Part shown: piece by piece, positions 26,126 through 36,461 of the stretch
How the letters are laid out: each line of letters begins with the position of its first letter
How positions within the stretch are numbered: position 1 is the stretch's first letter
From: CAVRXQ01 sp963838845
GTDB taxonomy: Bacteria; Actinomycetota; Acidimicrobiia; Acidimicrobiales; Bog-793
Direction of reading: 5' to 3'
DNA length: 64,000 nt
Assembly: GCA_963838845.1 (NCBI GenBank)
Contig: CAWISR010000002.1
Coordinates: forward strand, 1,033,742 to 1,097,741
Notes under the pieces: generated by a model
What the model was told of the DNA's origin: nothing
What the model saw: only the letters and a program-made list of their open reading frames with translations
Databases searched by the model: none
Program-made: the position numbers and the translations under genes

Positions 26126-28294
26126 ATGCCAGTCGCGGTCGGTCCTCCTACGGTGACGATCCACTACAACGACGAGTTCTGCGTCAGCGAGCTCAACGCC
26201 GACATGTCGAGCACGAAAGAGCAGGGCTACTTCGCGGCGGATACCCGGCTCGTCTCCGGCTACCGGCTCAAGCTAGGCCGCGAGCATCCGGAGCTGTTGA
26301 ACGGCGCCGCCGTCGAGCAACATTCGGCGCGATTCGAATTTACGAACCCGTTGTTCTTCGGAAATGACGGCGCGCCCATTCGCGAGCACACGATCCACCT
26401 TCGCCTCGACCGGACAATCGGCCCGGGCATGCACGAGGACTACGACCTCTCAAATCACGCCCGCGAGACGGTGAGGTTCACGCTCGAGGTGAGCGTCGAG
26501 TCCGACTTCTCGGACTTATTCGACGTGAAATCGCATCGGCGCCTCGTGCGCGGATCGATCCACAGCTTCTGGGACGACTCGGGGACGCTGACCACGCGCT
26601 ACGTGAACGGACCGTTTGAACGCGCCTTCGTCCTCCAGGTGGCGAACAATTCTTCACGCCCAGAATTCGCGAACGGCGGGATCCGCTTCCCGGTCACGCT
26701 CGCTCCGAAGGAACATTGGCACACCTGTTTGCTCTGGATGCCGGTGATCGACGGTGAGCAACGACACGTCGCACGGCCCTGCCACCATCTCTTGGCGGAG
26801 GATTCCGAGGCCGAGGCGCTGCGGCTGCGCTGGGTGCAGAGCGCGACGACCTTCGACACCGAGAACGCGATCGTCACTGAGTCGCTCGCACAGGCGACCA
26901 AGGATCTCGCGGGGCTCCGCCTCCACCGCCACGACGAGATCGCCCAACCGGACGACAGCGACGACTCCTGGGTCCCTTCGGCCGGCATCCCCTGGTTCGT
27001 CTCGCTGTTCGGACGCGATGCGCTTACTGTCGCGTACCAGACGCTGTCGCTCTCGCCGCGCTTCGCGCTGGGATCACTGCGCGCGCTCGCTGCCCTCCAG
27101 GGCGACGCCTACGACGACGCGCGCGACATGCAGCCGGGAAAGATCGAGCACGAAATCCGCCACGGTGAGCTCGCCCAGCTGCACCTCATACCCCACACGC
27201 CGTACTACGGCACGCACGAGACGACGACGCTTTACGTTCTCGTCGCCGCCGCAGCATGGCGCTGGCACGGCGACAACGACGCGATCGAAGACATCCGGCC
27301 GAACGTCGACCGCGCCCTTGAGTGGATCGCGCGCGACGGTGACATCGACGGGGACGGCCTGCAGGAGTATCGGACGCGCTCACCGTCCGGCTACTACAAC
27401 CAAGGCTGGAAGGACTCTGGCGACGCGATCCTCACGGCGGGCGGGGAGCTCGCGAAGCTACCGATCGCGCTCTGCGAGCACCAGGGCCTCGTCGTCACCG
27501 CGAAACGCGCCTGGGCGAGCGTGCTCGAAGACGCATTCGACGAAGTCGACGCGGCCCGTCGCCTGCGCGACGAGGCGGACGCGCTGAGCGAACTCATCGA
27601 GGCGCGCTTTTGGTGGGAGGCGGAGGGTACGTACTACCTCGGGCTCGACGGCGACAAAAAGCCAATCGAGTCCGTCGCCTCGAACGCCGGCCACCTTCTC
27701 TTCCACCACACGATCGACGGGACGCGAGCAAAAAAGGTCGCCCGCCGACTGCTCGAGCCCGACATGTGGAGCGGCTGGGGCATCCGCACGCTCTCCGATG
27801 GACACGTCGCGTACGACCCGCTCTCGTACCAACTCGGTTCGGTCTGGCCGCACGACAACGCGATCATCGCCGAGGGATTCCGGGCCTACGGCCTCGACGC
27901 CGAGGCACAAAAGATCGCCCGGGCGATCTTCGAGGCAACGTCGACGTTCGCGTCGTACCGCCCGCCCGAGCTCTTCGCCGGCTTCCCACGCGATCGCGGC
28001 GCCTTCCCCGTCCAGTACCTCGGTGCGAACGTCCCTCAGGCGTGGTCGTCGGGGGCGTTGCTGCAGCTCGTCACCACGTTGCTCGGCCTCGACGCCGACG
28101 CTCCCGCCAAGCGGCTGCGCATCTCTCCCGCGTTGCCCGAGTGGATGCCGGTTGTCACCGTCCGCCAGCTGCGCGTCGGAACACAGTCGATCGCCGCGCG
28201 CGTCGCCAGGCTGGCGAACGGCGAGCACGAACTCGACGTTCTCTCCGATCCCGGCGGGATCGAGATCGACTTCCAGCCGGCACGGTCGGTCTGA
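26126..28294 (+). CDS. Amylo-alpha-1,6-glucosidase (glycogen-debranching) family protein
   Basis: A 722-residue cytoplasmic protein. The N-terminal beta-sandwich domain (about 1-200, with STKEQGYFAADTRLVSGYRL) is the GDE_N-bis type. The C-terminal (alpha/alpha)6 barrel carries GIPWFVSLFGRDALTVAYQT, a Trp-Lys-Asp-Ser motif in GWKDSGDAIL, and LGSVWPHDNAIIAEGF. The family includes glycogen debranching enzymes and GH63-like glucosidases. The substrate here is not certain. Start ATG 26126 has GGGG seven bases upstream. The stop is only 11 bases from the stop of the convergent aldehyde dehydrogenase. Confidence 0.9.
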   Translation: MPVAVGPPTVTIHYNDEFCVSELNADMSSTKEQGYFAADTRLVSGYRLKLGREHPELLNGAAVEQHSARFEFTNPLFFGNDGAPIREHTIHLRLDRTIGPGMHEDYDLSNHARETVRFTLEVSVESDFSDLFDVKSHRRLVRGSIHSFWDDSGTLTTRYVNGPFERAFVLQVANNSSRPEFANGGIRFPVTLAPKEHWHTCLLWMPVIDGEQRHVARPCHHLLAEDSEAEALRLRWVQSATTFDTENAIVTESLAQATKDLAGLRLHRHDEIAQPDDSDDSWVPSAGIPWFVSLFGRDALTVAYQTLSLSPRFALGSLRALAALQGDAYDDARDMQPGKIEHEIRHGELAQLHLIPHTPYYGTHETTTLYVLVAAAAWRWHGDNDAIEDIRPNVDRALEWIARDGDIDGDGLQEYRTRSPSGYYNQGWKDSGDAILTAGGELAKLPIALCEHQGLVVTAKRAWASVLEDAFDEVDAARRLRDEADALSELIEARFWWEAEGTYYLGLDGDKKPIESVASNAGHLLFHHTIDGTRAKKVARRLLEPDMWSGWGIRTLSDGHVAYDPLSYQLGSVWPHDNAIIAEGFRAYGLDAEAQKIARAIFEATSTFASYRPPELFAGFPRDRGAFPVQYLGANVPQAWSSGALLQLVTTLLGLDADAPAKRLRISPALPEWMPVVTVRQLRVGTQSIAARVARLANGEHELDVLSDPGGIEIDFQPARSV

Positions 28295-28305
28295 GGGACC
28301 GACCG

Positions 28306-29831
28306 TCAGCCCACCGGCACCATCACGCCGTCCACTCGGCGCGGGATGCCGAGCGGGTTTTCCTCTTGCAGCTCGGGCGGCAGCAGGGAGTCGGGCATCG
28401 ACTGGAACGCGACCGGGCGTAACCACCGCCTGATCGCGCTCGCGCCCACCGAAGAGTGCAGCGGGTTCGTCGTCGCCGGGTACGGACCGCCGTGGTGGAC
28501 CGCCCAGTTGATCGCCACGCCCGTCGGGTAGCTGTTCACGACGATCCGCCCGACGCGATCGCGCCAGAAGGCGGCGAGGCGTTTGGGCAGCGCCGTCTCG
28601 CAGTCGCCGATCTCCATCGCGCCAGCGAGCGCGTTGTCGAGCGTCCCGAGCGCCGCGAAGAGCTCATCGTCGCTTCCGTAAACGACGATGATCGCCGTCG
28701 GCCCGAAGCACTCGCGCCGCAGCATTCGGCCCTCCGGACTCGCAAGCGTGGCGGCGTCGACATCGAAGAGCACCGGCGAAACGGCGATCTTCTTCGTGCC
28801 GGGGGCGCGATCCCGCGTGCGAGCGTCGACACGTTCCGGACGCGACCGATGAGATCGATCCCGGACATGAAGAACTCGCGGATGTCCCGCGTGAGCAGCA
28901 TGCCGGCCGGCACCGCGCCCACGGCGGTGGATGCGGCAACACGCACCGCATCGCCCTCTCTTCCCGCCGGGACGAAGAACAGCCCCGGTTTCGTGCAGTA
29001 CTGGCCGAGCGACAAGGTGAAGGAGGCAACGAAACCCGCAGCGACCTCGTTCGGCCGCTCCCGGGCCGCCGCCGGAGTGACGACGACCGGGTTCACGCTG
29101 CCGAGCTCGCCGTAAAACGGAATCGGGTCCGGGCGTGCGCTCGCGAGGTCGAACAATGCCCGCCCGGCGCGTTGGGAGCCGGTGAACCCGACGGCACGGA
29201 TCGCGCGATGCCGGACGAGTTCGCCGCCGGCGCGCAGCCCGTAGACGAGCCCGAACGTCTCCTCGGGAACGCCGCAGCTCGCCGCGGCCCGTCGCAGCGC
29301 CGTCGCGGAACGTTCAGAAGTCACCGGGTGTGCCGGATGCGCTTTCGCGACGACCGGACAACCGGCGGCGATCGCCGACGCGGTGTCCTGACCGGGAACC
29401 GAGAAGGCGAAAGGGAAGTTGCTCGCACCGAAGACGGCGACGGGTCCGAGCGGGTAGAGCATCCGCCGCAGATCCGGCAGCGGACCGGTGGGGGCGGTGC
29501 TCGCGTGGTCGATCGTCGCCTCGAGGTACGAACCCTCGCCCACAACGTCGGCGAAGAAACGGAGCTGGTAGCAGGCGCGTGTGACCTCGGCCCGCAGCCG
29601 CGCTTCACCGAGGGCGGTCTCTGAGTCGGACACCTCGACGAGCGCTTCGCGGTCACGTTCGATCTCGTCGGCCATCGTCCCGAGGAGCCGCGCACGCCCG
29701 GCGGCGCCGATCTCGAAAAGGGCTGGCACTGCCTGTTCGGCGGCGGAGACGATGCGGTCGACCTCTGCGGCGCCGGACTCGCGTGGCAGTGACTCCCGCC
29801 CGACGGCACGGTCGAGGTCGAGCCCTGCCAT
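28306..29831 (-). pseudogene. 2,5-dioxovalerate (ketoglutarate semialdehyde) dehydrogenase-like, frameshifted
   Basis: The protein starts at ATG 29831 behind GAGGAG and reads as a DOPDH-type aldehyde dehydrogenase: FGASNFPFAFSVPGQDTASA, GFTGSQRAGRALFDLA, and the catalytic Cys in LSLGQYCTKPGLFFVP. At LARGIAP the frame breaks; the next frame continues GTKKIAVSPVLFDVDAATLA and RECFGPTAIIVVYGS to the end (ELQEENPLGIPRRVDGVMV). Adding one base to the five-G run at 28801-28805 (C on the coding strand) restores the reading. The enzyme oxidises 2-oxoglutarate semialdehyde in sugar-acid or hydroxyproline catabolism. The length is otherwise complete (about 508 residues). Confidence 0.88.
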
Positions 29832-30135
29832 GTGTGTCTCCTCTCGCCGCCGCCGCCCGAGGCTCGCCGGGCGAGCCATCTCGATTCGGCGTGTCCCGCA
29901 GCACGACCGACACCGTTTTCCCCGACGTTCTCACGCGCCCGTGGCGAGCGCCAGACGCTCTCTGCAGAGTCCCGCCGCCATCGTCGACAGAGCGAACGCC
30001 CGATGTCCCGCAGGAGCGCCTTCGGACCAAGCGAGCCGACACGAGAAAAAGGCACCGCTCGACCGTGTGCAGGTGCGATCATGGCCCGCGGGGACCACCG
30101 TGGTACATCGACGAGGGACACATTCGCATCGCAAG
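29832..30135. other. Divergent intergenic region
   Basis: About 300 bases between the aldehyde dehydrogenase and D,D-carboxypeptidase starts. Reading frames cross it on both strands, but they look like extensions without family resemblance. It probably carries both promoters. I could not identify a clear -35/-10 pair. Confidence 0.4.
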
Positions 30136-31407
30136 ATGACCGGCTGGCGAGTCGTCGCGATCGGCTCCGCCACGGCAATCGTGTCGTCGGCGATATTGAC
30201 GGCCATCTCGCCCGGAAGCGCTGTGAACTTGGCGGCCGCGCGCACCCGGACGGCTCGGTCGCACGCCGATCCCCCCGCCGTCACGACGCTCGTTTCGACC
30301 TCGGTCGTCCCGGGCACGCGGACCCCGTTCCAATGGCCGGTCCACGGCCAAGCGGCCGTCGCGGTCCGTGGGATCGGGATCGTCGCGAAGTCGCCGCGCG
30401 AGCATCCGGTGCCGATCGCCAGCCTCACGAAGATGATGACGGCCCTCGTCATCTTGAAGGACCATCCGCTCGCCCCACGAGCGCGGGGACCGCTACTCAT
30501 CGTTACGCCGACCGATGTCGCCGACTACGACAACGATCTCGCGGTTGGTGACAGCACGCTGAAGATCTCGGTTGGAGAGCGACTCGACGAGCACCAGCTC
30601 CTCGAGGCATTGCTGCTGCCATCCGGCGACGACATCGCGGATTTGCTCGCGCGCTGGGATGTGGGAAGCATCCCAGCGTTCGTCGCCAGCATGAACGCGG
30701 AAGTTCGCGTCCTCGGATTGGACCAGACCCACTACGCCGACGCGAGCGGGGTCTCCGCGGGCTCGGTGAGCACCGCTGCCGACCAGACGGTCGTCGAGTC
30801 CGCCCTCATGGCGATCCCCGCCGCGCGTCTGATCGTCCGAATGCATGAGGCGCGCCTCCCCGTCGCCGGAGTGATCCCGAACTACAACCCGGCGATCGGA
30901 GTCGACGGCATCGTCGGGGTGAAGTCCGGCTGGACGACAGAGGCAGGCGCATGTCTCGCGACGGCCGCGTATCGCAGTGCCGGGGGGCATTCGGTACTCG
31001 TCGAGTCGGTGACGCTCGGTCAGCCCGGCGACCTCCAGGCGCCCGCCGTCGTCGATGAGGCGTTGCTCAGCTACGTGGCGCGTCTTCTCGAGCCATATCG
31101 GCTCTTCGCGTCGGGCAAAGCGATTCGGTTCCCGACGGTCAGCGGCACGGCAACGTTTTCGACGCGGTCGTCTCCGATCGAAACCATCGCGTGGCCGGGT
31201 CTCGTGCTCAAGGCGGTGATCACGAGCGCGACGCATCTCGACGACCTCACGAAGCAGCCATCTCTCGTCGGCACGGTTGTTGGCAATTACGAGGTCGTTG
31301 CGCCATGGGGTGTCCTCGCCATCGCGCCGGCGACGTTTGCGAGCCTGACGAGTGTCGCTCCGACAACTTCGACAACGTCGACGATTCTGCTGCCGCCGAC
31401 GACCTAG
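30136..31407 (+). CDS. D-alanyl-D-alanine carboxypeptidase (peptidase S11)
   Basis: A 423-residue secreted or anchored penicillin-binding protein from ATG 30136. It has an N-terminal hydrophobic segment (VVAIGSATAIVSSAILTAI). The three active-site motifs of S11 peptidases are in order: S-x-x-K as ASLTKMMTALV, S-x-N replaced by SGD in LLLPSGDDIADLL, and K-T-G replaced by KSG in VGVKSGWTTEAG. The SGD and KSG variants are conservative and do not by themselves argue for loss of activity. The C-terminus is Thr/Ser-Pro rich. The enzyme would trim the pentapeptide side chain and so control cross-linking. It ends next to the convergent GGDEF gene. Confidence 0.92.
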   Translation: MTGWRVVAIGSATAIVSSAILTAISPGSAVNLAAARTRTARSHADPPAVTTLVSTSVVPGTRTPFQWPVHGQAAVAVRGIGIVAKSPREHPVPIASLTKMMTALVILKDHPLAPRARGPLLIVTPTDVADYDNDLAVGDSTLKISVGERLDEHQLLEALLLPSGDDIADLLARWDVGSIPAFVASMNAEVRVLGLDQTHYADASGVSAGSVSTAADQTVVESALMAIPAARLIVRMHEARLPVAGVIPNYNPAIGVDGIVGVKSGWTTEAGACLATAAYRSAGGHSVLVESVTLGQPGDLQAPAVVDEALLSYVARLLEPYRLFASGKAIRFPTVSGTATFSTRSSPIETIAWPGLVLKAVITSATHLDDLTKQPSLVGTVVGNYEVVAPWGVLAIAPATFASLTSVAPTTSTTSTILLPPTT

Positions 31408-31408
31408 C

Positions 31409-33319
31409 TCAGGCGATCGCGGCGGTCGTCGTGCCGCCCGTTTCGGGCGGCGCGACGTTCGAGAACGCGAGCGACTGGTCCTTGCCGCGGGCTTTCGCTT
31501 CGTACATCGCCTCGTCCGCTGCGCCGAGCACCTCGTCGAGCGTGGCGCCGTGATCCGGGAACACGGCGACGCCCACCGAAGCCGACAATCCGCGTGGCGC
31601 GGAGGCCGTCACCCGGCTGATCGCCCCACGTAACGCTTCCGCTGCCCGCAGACCCTGCGCCTCGCCGCAGTCGCGCATCATGACCAGGAACTCGTCGCCA
31701 CCAAGGCGGATGGCAGCGTCGCCCGAGCGCACGGACGTCGACAGCGCCTTCGCGACATGGCTCAGCACCGCGTCGCCGATCGCGTGTCCGAAGGTGTCGT
31801 TCACATCCTTGAAGTCGTCAAGGTCGACGAGCAACAGTGCAATGCTGCTCCCCGAGCGTGTCGCCTGCGCCGCCTCTCGAGGGGCGAGCTCTTCCCACCA
31901 GCGCTTGTTCAACAACCCCGTGCCCGCGTCGGTGACGACACGCTGTTCGAGCTCGAACATCTCGTGCGAGCGCCGCCATGCATCGGACCCGATCTTGGCG
32001 AGTAACGTGCAGCGCTCCAAGTCCGCGTCGCTGAATTGGTCGATCCCGAACCGCCAGACGTCGAGCACACCGATGCACGAGCCGCGCGAAGTGAGCGGAA
32101 CGACGATGAGCGACTCGCCGGTGTCTTCCTCGCTGCCTGGGATCGGCGCGGACTCAGGATGCGCGAGCGTGTTGCCGCAGTTGTATGGCACGCCTCTGCG
32201 GAGCGCCCATCCCGTGACCCCGGTCCCCAACGGGTGCGGCGCGCCGGCCATCGCGTAGAGGTCTTTGCCGACGAGCACTCGCGATTGCAAGGTGAAGGCG
32301 TTCCAGTCCGCTTCGAAGATCGCCAGCCGCTCAAAGGCCAGTGCACGACCGAGGACTTCGGCGAGCACGCGAAACACTGCGTTCGGCGAATCCGCGAGGA
32401 ACATCCGCTCGGCCGCGTCGGCAACGAGCGTTGCGAACTGTTCGCCCGAAACGACCTCCTGATCCGAAGGAACAACCTTCGGCACGAACAGCACACCGCG
32501 GTCTTCGACCGCCGCGAGCTCCCTCGCGTCTGGGCCGTGCGGCCGCTCCTTACCCCGCGACTCGCCGACTTCCGGCGTTTCCATTTCGAACAGCCGCCGG
32601 ACGGGGCGGCTCCGCAGCCACGGGACGGATTGGCACTGATCGCCGTCTCTCGTGAGCGCAGCGGCAAGAACGACCGGCCGCTCGAGATTGGACCCGATGC
32701 CGTAAAAGACGCCGCGCCAGATCAGTGTCTCGGCCGTCTCAGGCGCGTCAACCCCGCGAGCGACGACCCGGCAACCCAGCCGTCCTGCCAGCGCGAGGAC
32801 ACCGGCCAACGCCGCGTCGAACTCGGGCTCAGCGAGCCGCGACGCGACCACCGTGTCGAAACAGATCACCGCGGGCCTGATCGCGACCACGTCTTCCCAT
32901 TGGAACTGGCGGACCCGCACGCCATCAAGAGCGACGCGCCAGGCGCGATCACGCAACGCGATCGCTCGGTCGCGAACGAGCCTGTTCGTGCCTGCCTCGT
33001 CGTAGTGAATGACGAACTTCCACACAACCGCCGCAGGTTCGATGCCCGCTTCGCTTGCGATCTCGTCTGGACGGAACGACTCGTCGCGCAACAACGCTTC
33101 GGGGACGGGAATGAACAGCGGGACTCCGAGATCGAGGCGGGCGGCATCGATGCCGGCGTCGAATGCCGCTCGGGCATCGTCGTCTTCGGTTCGCGGTTCG
33201 ACGTCGTACGCGATCGTCCGATGGTCGTCGAGGCCGAGAACCGGAAGCAGCGCGAACGGCGCTGCTGCGCGCCGCACGATGGTGGCGCCGGTCGCTCGAC
33301 CTGCTATGTCGACAGCCAT
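31409..33319 (-). CDS. GGDEF diguanylate cyclase with degenerate EAL-like and GAF domains
   Basis: A 636-residue regulator from ATG 33319. Residues 1-230 resemble an EAL fold (GVPLFIPVPEALLRDESFRP, AIRPAVICFDTVVASRLAEP, LAGRLGCRVVARGVDAPETA) but lack the E-A-L and D-D-F-G-T-G motifs, so no phosphodiesterase activity is expected. A GAF domain lies at about 300-455 (FRVLAEVLGRALAFERLAIF). The GGDEF domain has a canonical RLGGDEFLVMM at about 540 and an RxxD inhibitory site (RSGD) five residues before it. I predict an active cyclase inhibited by its product, with sensing through GAF and the pseudo-EAL half. The gene ends the gene-dense part of the window. Confidence 0.93.
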   Translation of the reverse strand: MAVDIAGRATGATIVRRAAAPFALLPVLGLDDHRTIAYDVEPRTEDDDARAAFDAGIDAARLDLGVPLFIPVPEALLRDESFRPDEIASEAGIEPAAVVWKFVIHYDEAGTNRLVRDRAIALRDRAWRVALDGVRVRQFQWEDVVAIRPAVICFDTVVASRLAEPEFDAALAGVLALAGRLGCRVVARGVDAPETAETLIWRGVFYGIGSNLERPVVLAAALTRDGDQCQSVPWLRSRPVRRLFEMETPEVGESRGKERPHGPDARELAAVEDRGVLFVPKVVPSDQEVVSGEQFATLVADAAERMFLADSPNAVFRVLAEVLGRALAFERLAIFEADWNAFTLQSRVLVGKDLYAMAGAPHPLGTGVTGWALRRGVPYNCGNTLAHPESAPIPGSEEDTGESLIVVPLTSRGSCIGVLDVWRFGIDQFSDADLERCTLLAKIGSDAWRRSHEMFELEQRVVTDAGTGLLNKRWWEELAPREAAQATRSGSSIALLLVDLDDFKDVNDTFGHAIGDAVLSHVAKALSTSVRSGDAAIRLGGDEFLVMMRDCGEAQGLRAAEALRGAISRVTASAPRGLSASVGVAVFPDHGATLDEVLGAADEAMYEAKARGKDQSLAFSNVAPPETGGTTTAAIA

Positions 33320-34061
33320 CTCCACATCCCGATTCCCTCGTACGCGCGCCAACGGCTTCGGTCCACAGGGGCAGTCGGGTCGACGATCCGGGCTCGATCC
33401 CCGGCGCGGGTGGCGGCGCGCCTCACTCTCACGTTCCCCCCAACTTGCTCGCACTCTGAGGGACCTCAATCTCAACGACCGAATGGCGCCGAACCTTGAG
33501 CAGTACCCCGGCTGCTACCTGGGCAAATCCTCCTCGGCTGCACATTTTAGCGGTCGCCTGACCACAATTTGTGTCCAAAATTAACGTAATTGTGTTATTT
33601 GTACTCAGTTCGCCACGCAGCGTCACGAACTGGCCACTAGCTGCGGTTATGCAGAGGACGACAGTCGTGCCCGCCTTGCGAGAGTCGGAAGCCGATCAGC
33701 GTGGGTGGCGTCACGGAACGGCTCGCTCCTCGATGCTCCGCGGCGACAATGCGTCAGACGGGTCCGCAGCTCGTGGCGAATCCGCACGGCCGCACGACGG
33801 GAACACCGCCACGCGCACGCCGCCTGCGACCCGATATCGGGTTTCTTTTCCGCAGTCGAGCCGAATGCTTCGCCAATCACGACGCGGCGACGTGCGGATC
33901 ATCCGTGCCGACCCTTCAACCGACGCACGACGGTGATTGCATCGTTGGTGCCACCGGGTTTCTCGTGAAAGCGGGGATCGCGGCGAGTATCAACGTAGAT
34001 CGACAGCGCACCGACACCCGTCGATGATGGGCTCCTAACGACGAAAGCGGAGGCACGATCG
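33320..34061. other. Long non-coding or decayed region with an AT-rich core
   Basis: More than 700 bases with no convincing gene. Reading frames on both strands (for example 33571-33936 plus) are Arg/Ser-rich without domain features. An AT-rich stretch near 33570-33610 (ttaacgtaattgtgttattt) stands out against the GC-rich background and could be promoter-like for either flanking gene. It marks the start of the loosely packed half of the window. Confidence 0.5.
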
Positions 34062-34892
34062 ATGCCGAATGGCTCGCAAGCCGAGATTCGCGAGACGAAG
34101 GTGCTCGCCGATGGCAACGAGATCCCGGTGCTTGGACTCGGAGTCTGGCAGGTGCGCAACGGCACCGAAGGGGTGAACGCGGTGCGTTGGGCCCTCGAAC
34201 TCGGCTACCGGCATGTCGATACCGCGCAGGCGTACGGCAACGAGGAAAGCGTCGGTCGCGGGCTGCGCGAGAGCGGGATACCACGTGAGGACGTCTTCGT
34301 GACGACAAAGTTCTACCCGAATCGCAAGGATCCGGTCGCCGAGGTTGAAGGGAGCCTGCGACGCCTCGGGCTCGATTACGTCGACCTGTACATCATCCAC
34401 TGGCCGAAGGGCGGACCCACTTGGGCATGGCCAGGCATGGAGCGCGCGCACGAACTCGGTTTCGCGCGCTCAATCGGTGTATCGAACTTCAGCGTCGACG
34501 ACCTGCGTCAGGTGGAGAGTGTCGCGACCGTCCAACCGGTGATCGATCAGGTGCAGTTCAGCCCATTCGAGTACCGGCGAGAGCTGCTCGAAGAGGCACA
34601 GGAGATACGAGTCGCAATCGAGGCCTACAGCCCGCTCGGAACAGGTCGTCACCTTTCGAACCGCGCCGTCCGGCAGATCGCGGAAAGGTACGAGCGTTCA
34701 TCGGCGCAGGTGTTATTGCGCTGGTGCCTGCAGCGCAACACGATTGTGATTCCGAAATCGACGCATCGAGACCGCATCGAGGAAAACGCGCGCATCTTTG
34801 ATTTCGCTCTGAGCGACGACGACCTCGTCCGCCTCAATGCACTCGATCGCACCGGTCTGACGGGTCGCGCCCTCGAACACAAGTGGTGGTGA
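34062..34892 (+). CDS. Aldo/keto reductase
   Basis: A 276-residue NADPH-dependent oxidoreductase. The catalytic tetrad is in place: Asp and Tyr in RHVDTAQAYGNE, Lys in VTTKFYPN, and His in YIIHWPKGG. The coenzyme-binding C-terminal VIPKSTHRDRIEENA is typical. The fold covers the whole length. Similar to plant and bacterial AKR3/AKR5 enzymes, it may reduce 2,5-diketogluconate-like or aldehyde substrates, but specificity cannot be inferred. The gene stands alone on the plus strand. Confidence 0.93.
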   Translation: MPNGSQAEIRETKVLADGNEIPVLGLGVWQVRNGTEGVNAVRWALELGYRHVDTAQAYGNEESVGRGLRESGIPREDVFVTTKFYPNRKDPVAEVEGSLRRLGLDYVDLYIIHWPKGGPTWAWPGMERAHELGFARSIGVSNFSVDDLRQVESVATVQPVIDQVQFSPFEYRRELLEEAQEIRVAIEAYSPLGTGRHLSNRAVRQIAERYERSSAQVLLRWCLQRNTIVIPKSTHRDRIEENARIFDFALSDDDLVRLNALDRTGLTGRALEHKWW

Positions 34893-35011
34893 TTTCGGAA
34901 CGACGACGCGACGTCAATCCCGGATCAAGGATCGAGCGTTCCGATACTGGTCGACACGTACAATGCCGTGGACATCGACAGTGAACGACACTGAGAGGAA
35001 AAGCGGGAAAC

Positions 35012-35494
35012 GTGAGAACCAACTTTCGGAGTTCGTCCACCAATCGAACGCTCCGGCGAGTCATCCGCGGGCTCACAATCTCGGGACTGGCATTCGTCGC
35101 CATCTCGGCGCTTGCAGTCCTTTCCGCCTCCGCCACCGGCGGCTCGGCCCGAAGAGTCGGTCTCTACTCCTGCACCGACAAGGTCGTCGTCCGACCGGGA
35201 AACTTCGTCATTACCTGCGCCGATGCGAACACTCAGCTCACCGCGACGAAATGGACACAGTGGGGTTCGACGCTCGCGGTCGGAACCACCCGATTCGCGA
35301 TGAATCTCTGTAACCCTTCGTGCGTTGCGTCGAAGATGTCATATTTCCCGTCGAGCGTCGTTCGGCTCTCAGCTCCGATACGAACCGCAGCGCATGGCTG
35401 GCTGTTCTCGAAACTCACCGTAACGTATCGGTTCCACGGAAAGACCAAGGCGTTCCACTTCTCGTGGACAGGAGACCCCGCGTTCAAGACCTGA
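35012..35494 (+). CDS. Secreted protein of unknown function
   Basis: A 160-residue protein with a twin-basic N-terminus and a hydrophobic signal segment (GLAFVAISALAVLSASATGG). The mature part has paired Cys (YSCTDKVVVRPGNFVITCAD, and NLCNPSCVAS), suggesting disulphides, and Thr/Trp-rich strands, so it looks like a small beta-rich extracellular protein. This layout is known from actinobacterial hypothetical proteins without an assigned role. It faces the next frameshifted secreted gene across about 30 bases. Confidence 0.75.
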   Translation: MRTNFRSSSTNRTLRRVIRGLTISGLAFVAISALAVLSASATGGSARRVGLYSCTDKVVVRPGNFVITCADANTQLTATKWTQWGSTLAVGTTRFAMNLCNPSCVASKMSYFPSSVVRLSAPIRTAAHGWLFSKLTVTYRFHGKTKAFHFSWTGDPAFKT

Positions 35495-35525
35495 GCTCGT
35501 CGCGGGTGCACGTCGTGCCCTCGAT

Positions 35526-36142
35526 TCAGGATCCGGCGGGCTGAGGTGCCAGGCTCGAGACGAGTGCGGCGAAGCGAGCAAATGCCACAGAATCGACGAC
35601 GGACCACGCTTTGACGTAGCCGTTGTCGAGTGTCTGGCAGCCGCTGTCGTTGTACCAAAGGTCAACCGTCGGCCGCGCCGCATATCCGAACGCGAGCAGC
35701 GTGACGCTGCGAAACGCCGCGGGACAGGCGTACACCCCAATCGGCTTCGCGGTCTTCAGGACACCAATCGCCTCTTGAAATAAGAGCGCCGTACGACCAT
35801 TCAGCACCTTCGCGCTTAGACGCACAAACGGCCCCGAACCGGCACGCTCGCCGTATCGACACAGGCGCCCGAAAATCACGCCGCGGGGCAGCAACTGCGC
35901 GCGAAGGCCGATCCCGCTATTCGAAACATCTGTCGCTCTGCGTACCAAAGCGGCCGAAGGACAAGGACCCGGAGCGGGAAAATGGACCGTGATGGCGCTT
36001 TGTCCGACCGCGCTTGCTCCTGTTCGCGGAGCTGCTGCCGAGAGCGACACCGCGCCCCGAGCAGCGCGAGGAGTAGCGAGGCCACAGATACGTTGAACCG
36101 CAGTGGACTTCGTGCCCTGGCACTAGCGATCGGAAACGTCAC
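35526..36142 (-). pseudogene. Secreted Cys-containing protein, frameshifted in the signal region
   Basis: GTG 36142 has a strong AGGAGG six bases upstream and opens a signal peptide (VSVASLLLALLGA). The frame then enters nonsense. The neighbouring frame continues from about 36050 with SLSAAAPRTGASAVGQS, and then a conserved-looking mature domain: IFGRLCRYGERAGSGPF, YACPAAFRSVTLLAFGYA and YNDSGCQTLDNGY. This Cys and Gly pattern is seen in other actinobacterial secreted proteins. A one-base change near 36050 would restore a protein of about 205 residues. The function is unknown. Confidence 0.6.
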
Positions 36143-36461
36143 GGTCAACCTCCTGAGGCTTATAACGCTACGAATCGCGAAAGGGTTCGACAGCCCGCTC
36201 CGTCAACGAATCCACCGGCCGATTCGTCTCCAACGTCGGTCCGAACAGAGCCCCTCGTCCCCGCGATTCATTGCCCGCAAAGCCACATCGCATCTCACTC
36301 GATGATGGGCGCTCCCCGTCACACAGCTGCTCGCCACGATGAGTGGCAACGCAGGACCCGCCGTCGCCACCCACGGTGCTCAATCGCTCAATTTCGAACG
36401 TCGCGAACGAAAAAAACGAGATCGCGAGTTATTCCGGGGCCGAGATCGGCCGTTAACCCCG
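36143..36461. other. Divergent intergenic region
   Basis: About 320 bases between two divergent small genes. I see no gene-like frame, RNA fold or repeat here other than the ribosome site of the minus-strand secreted gene at 36149-36154. Confidence 0.4.

Noticed and set aside
33380..33420. Possible tRNA near gggctcgatccccgg
   Set aside because: No cloverleaf could be drawn; the GC-rich inverted bases are not in T-arm arrangement.
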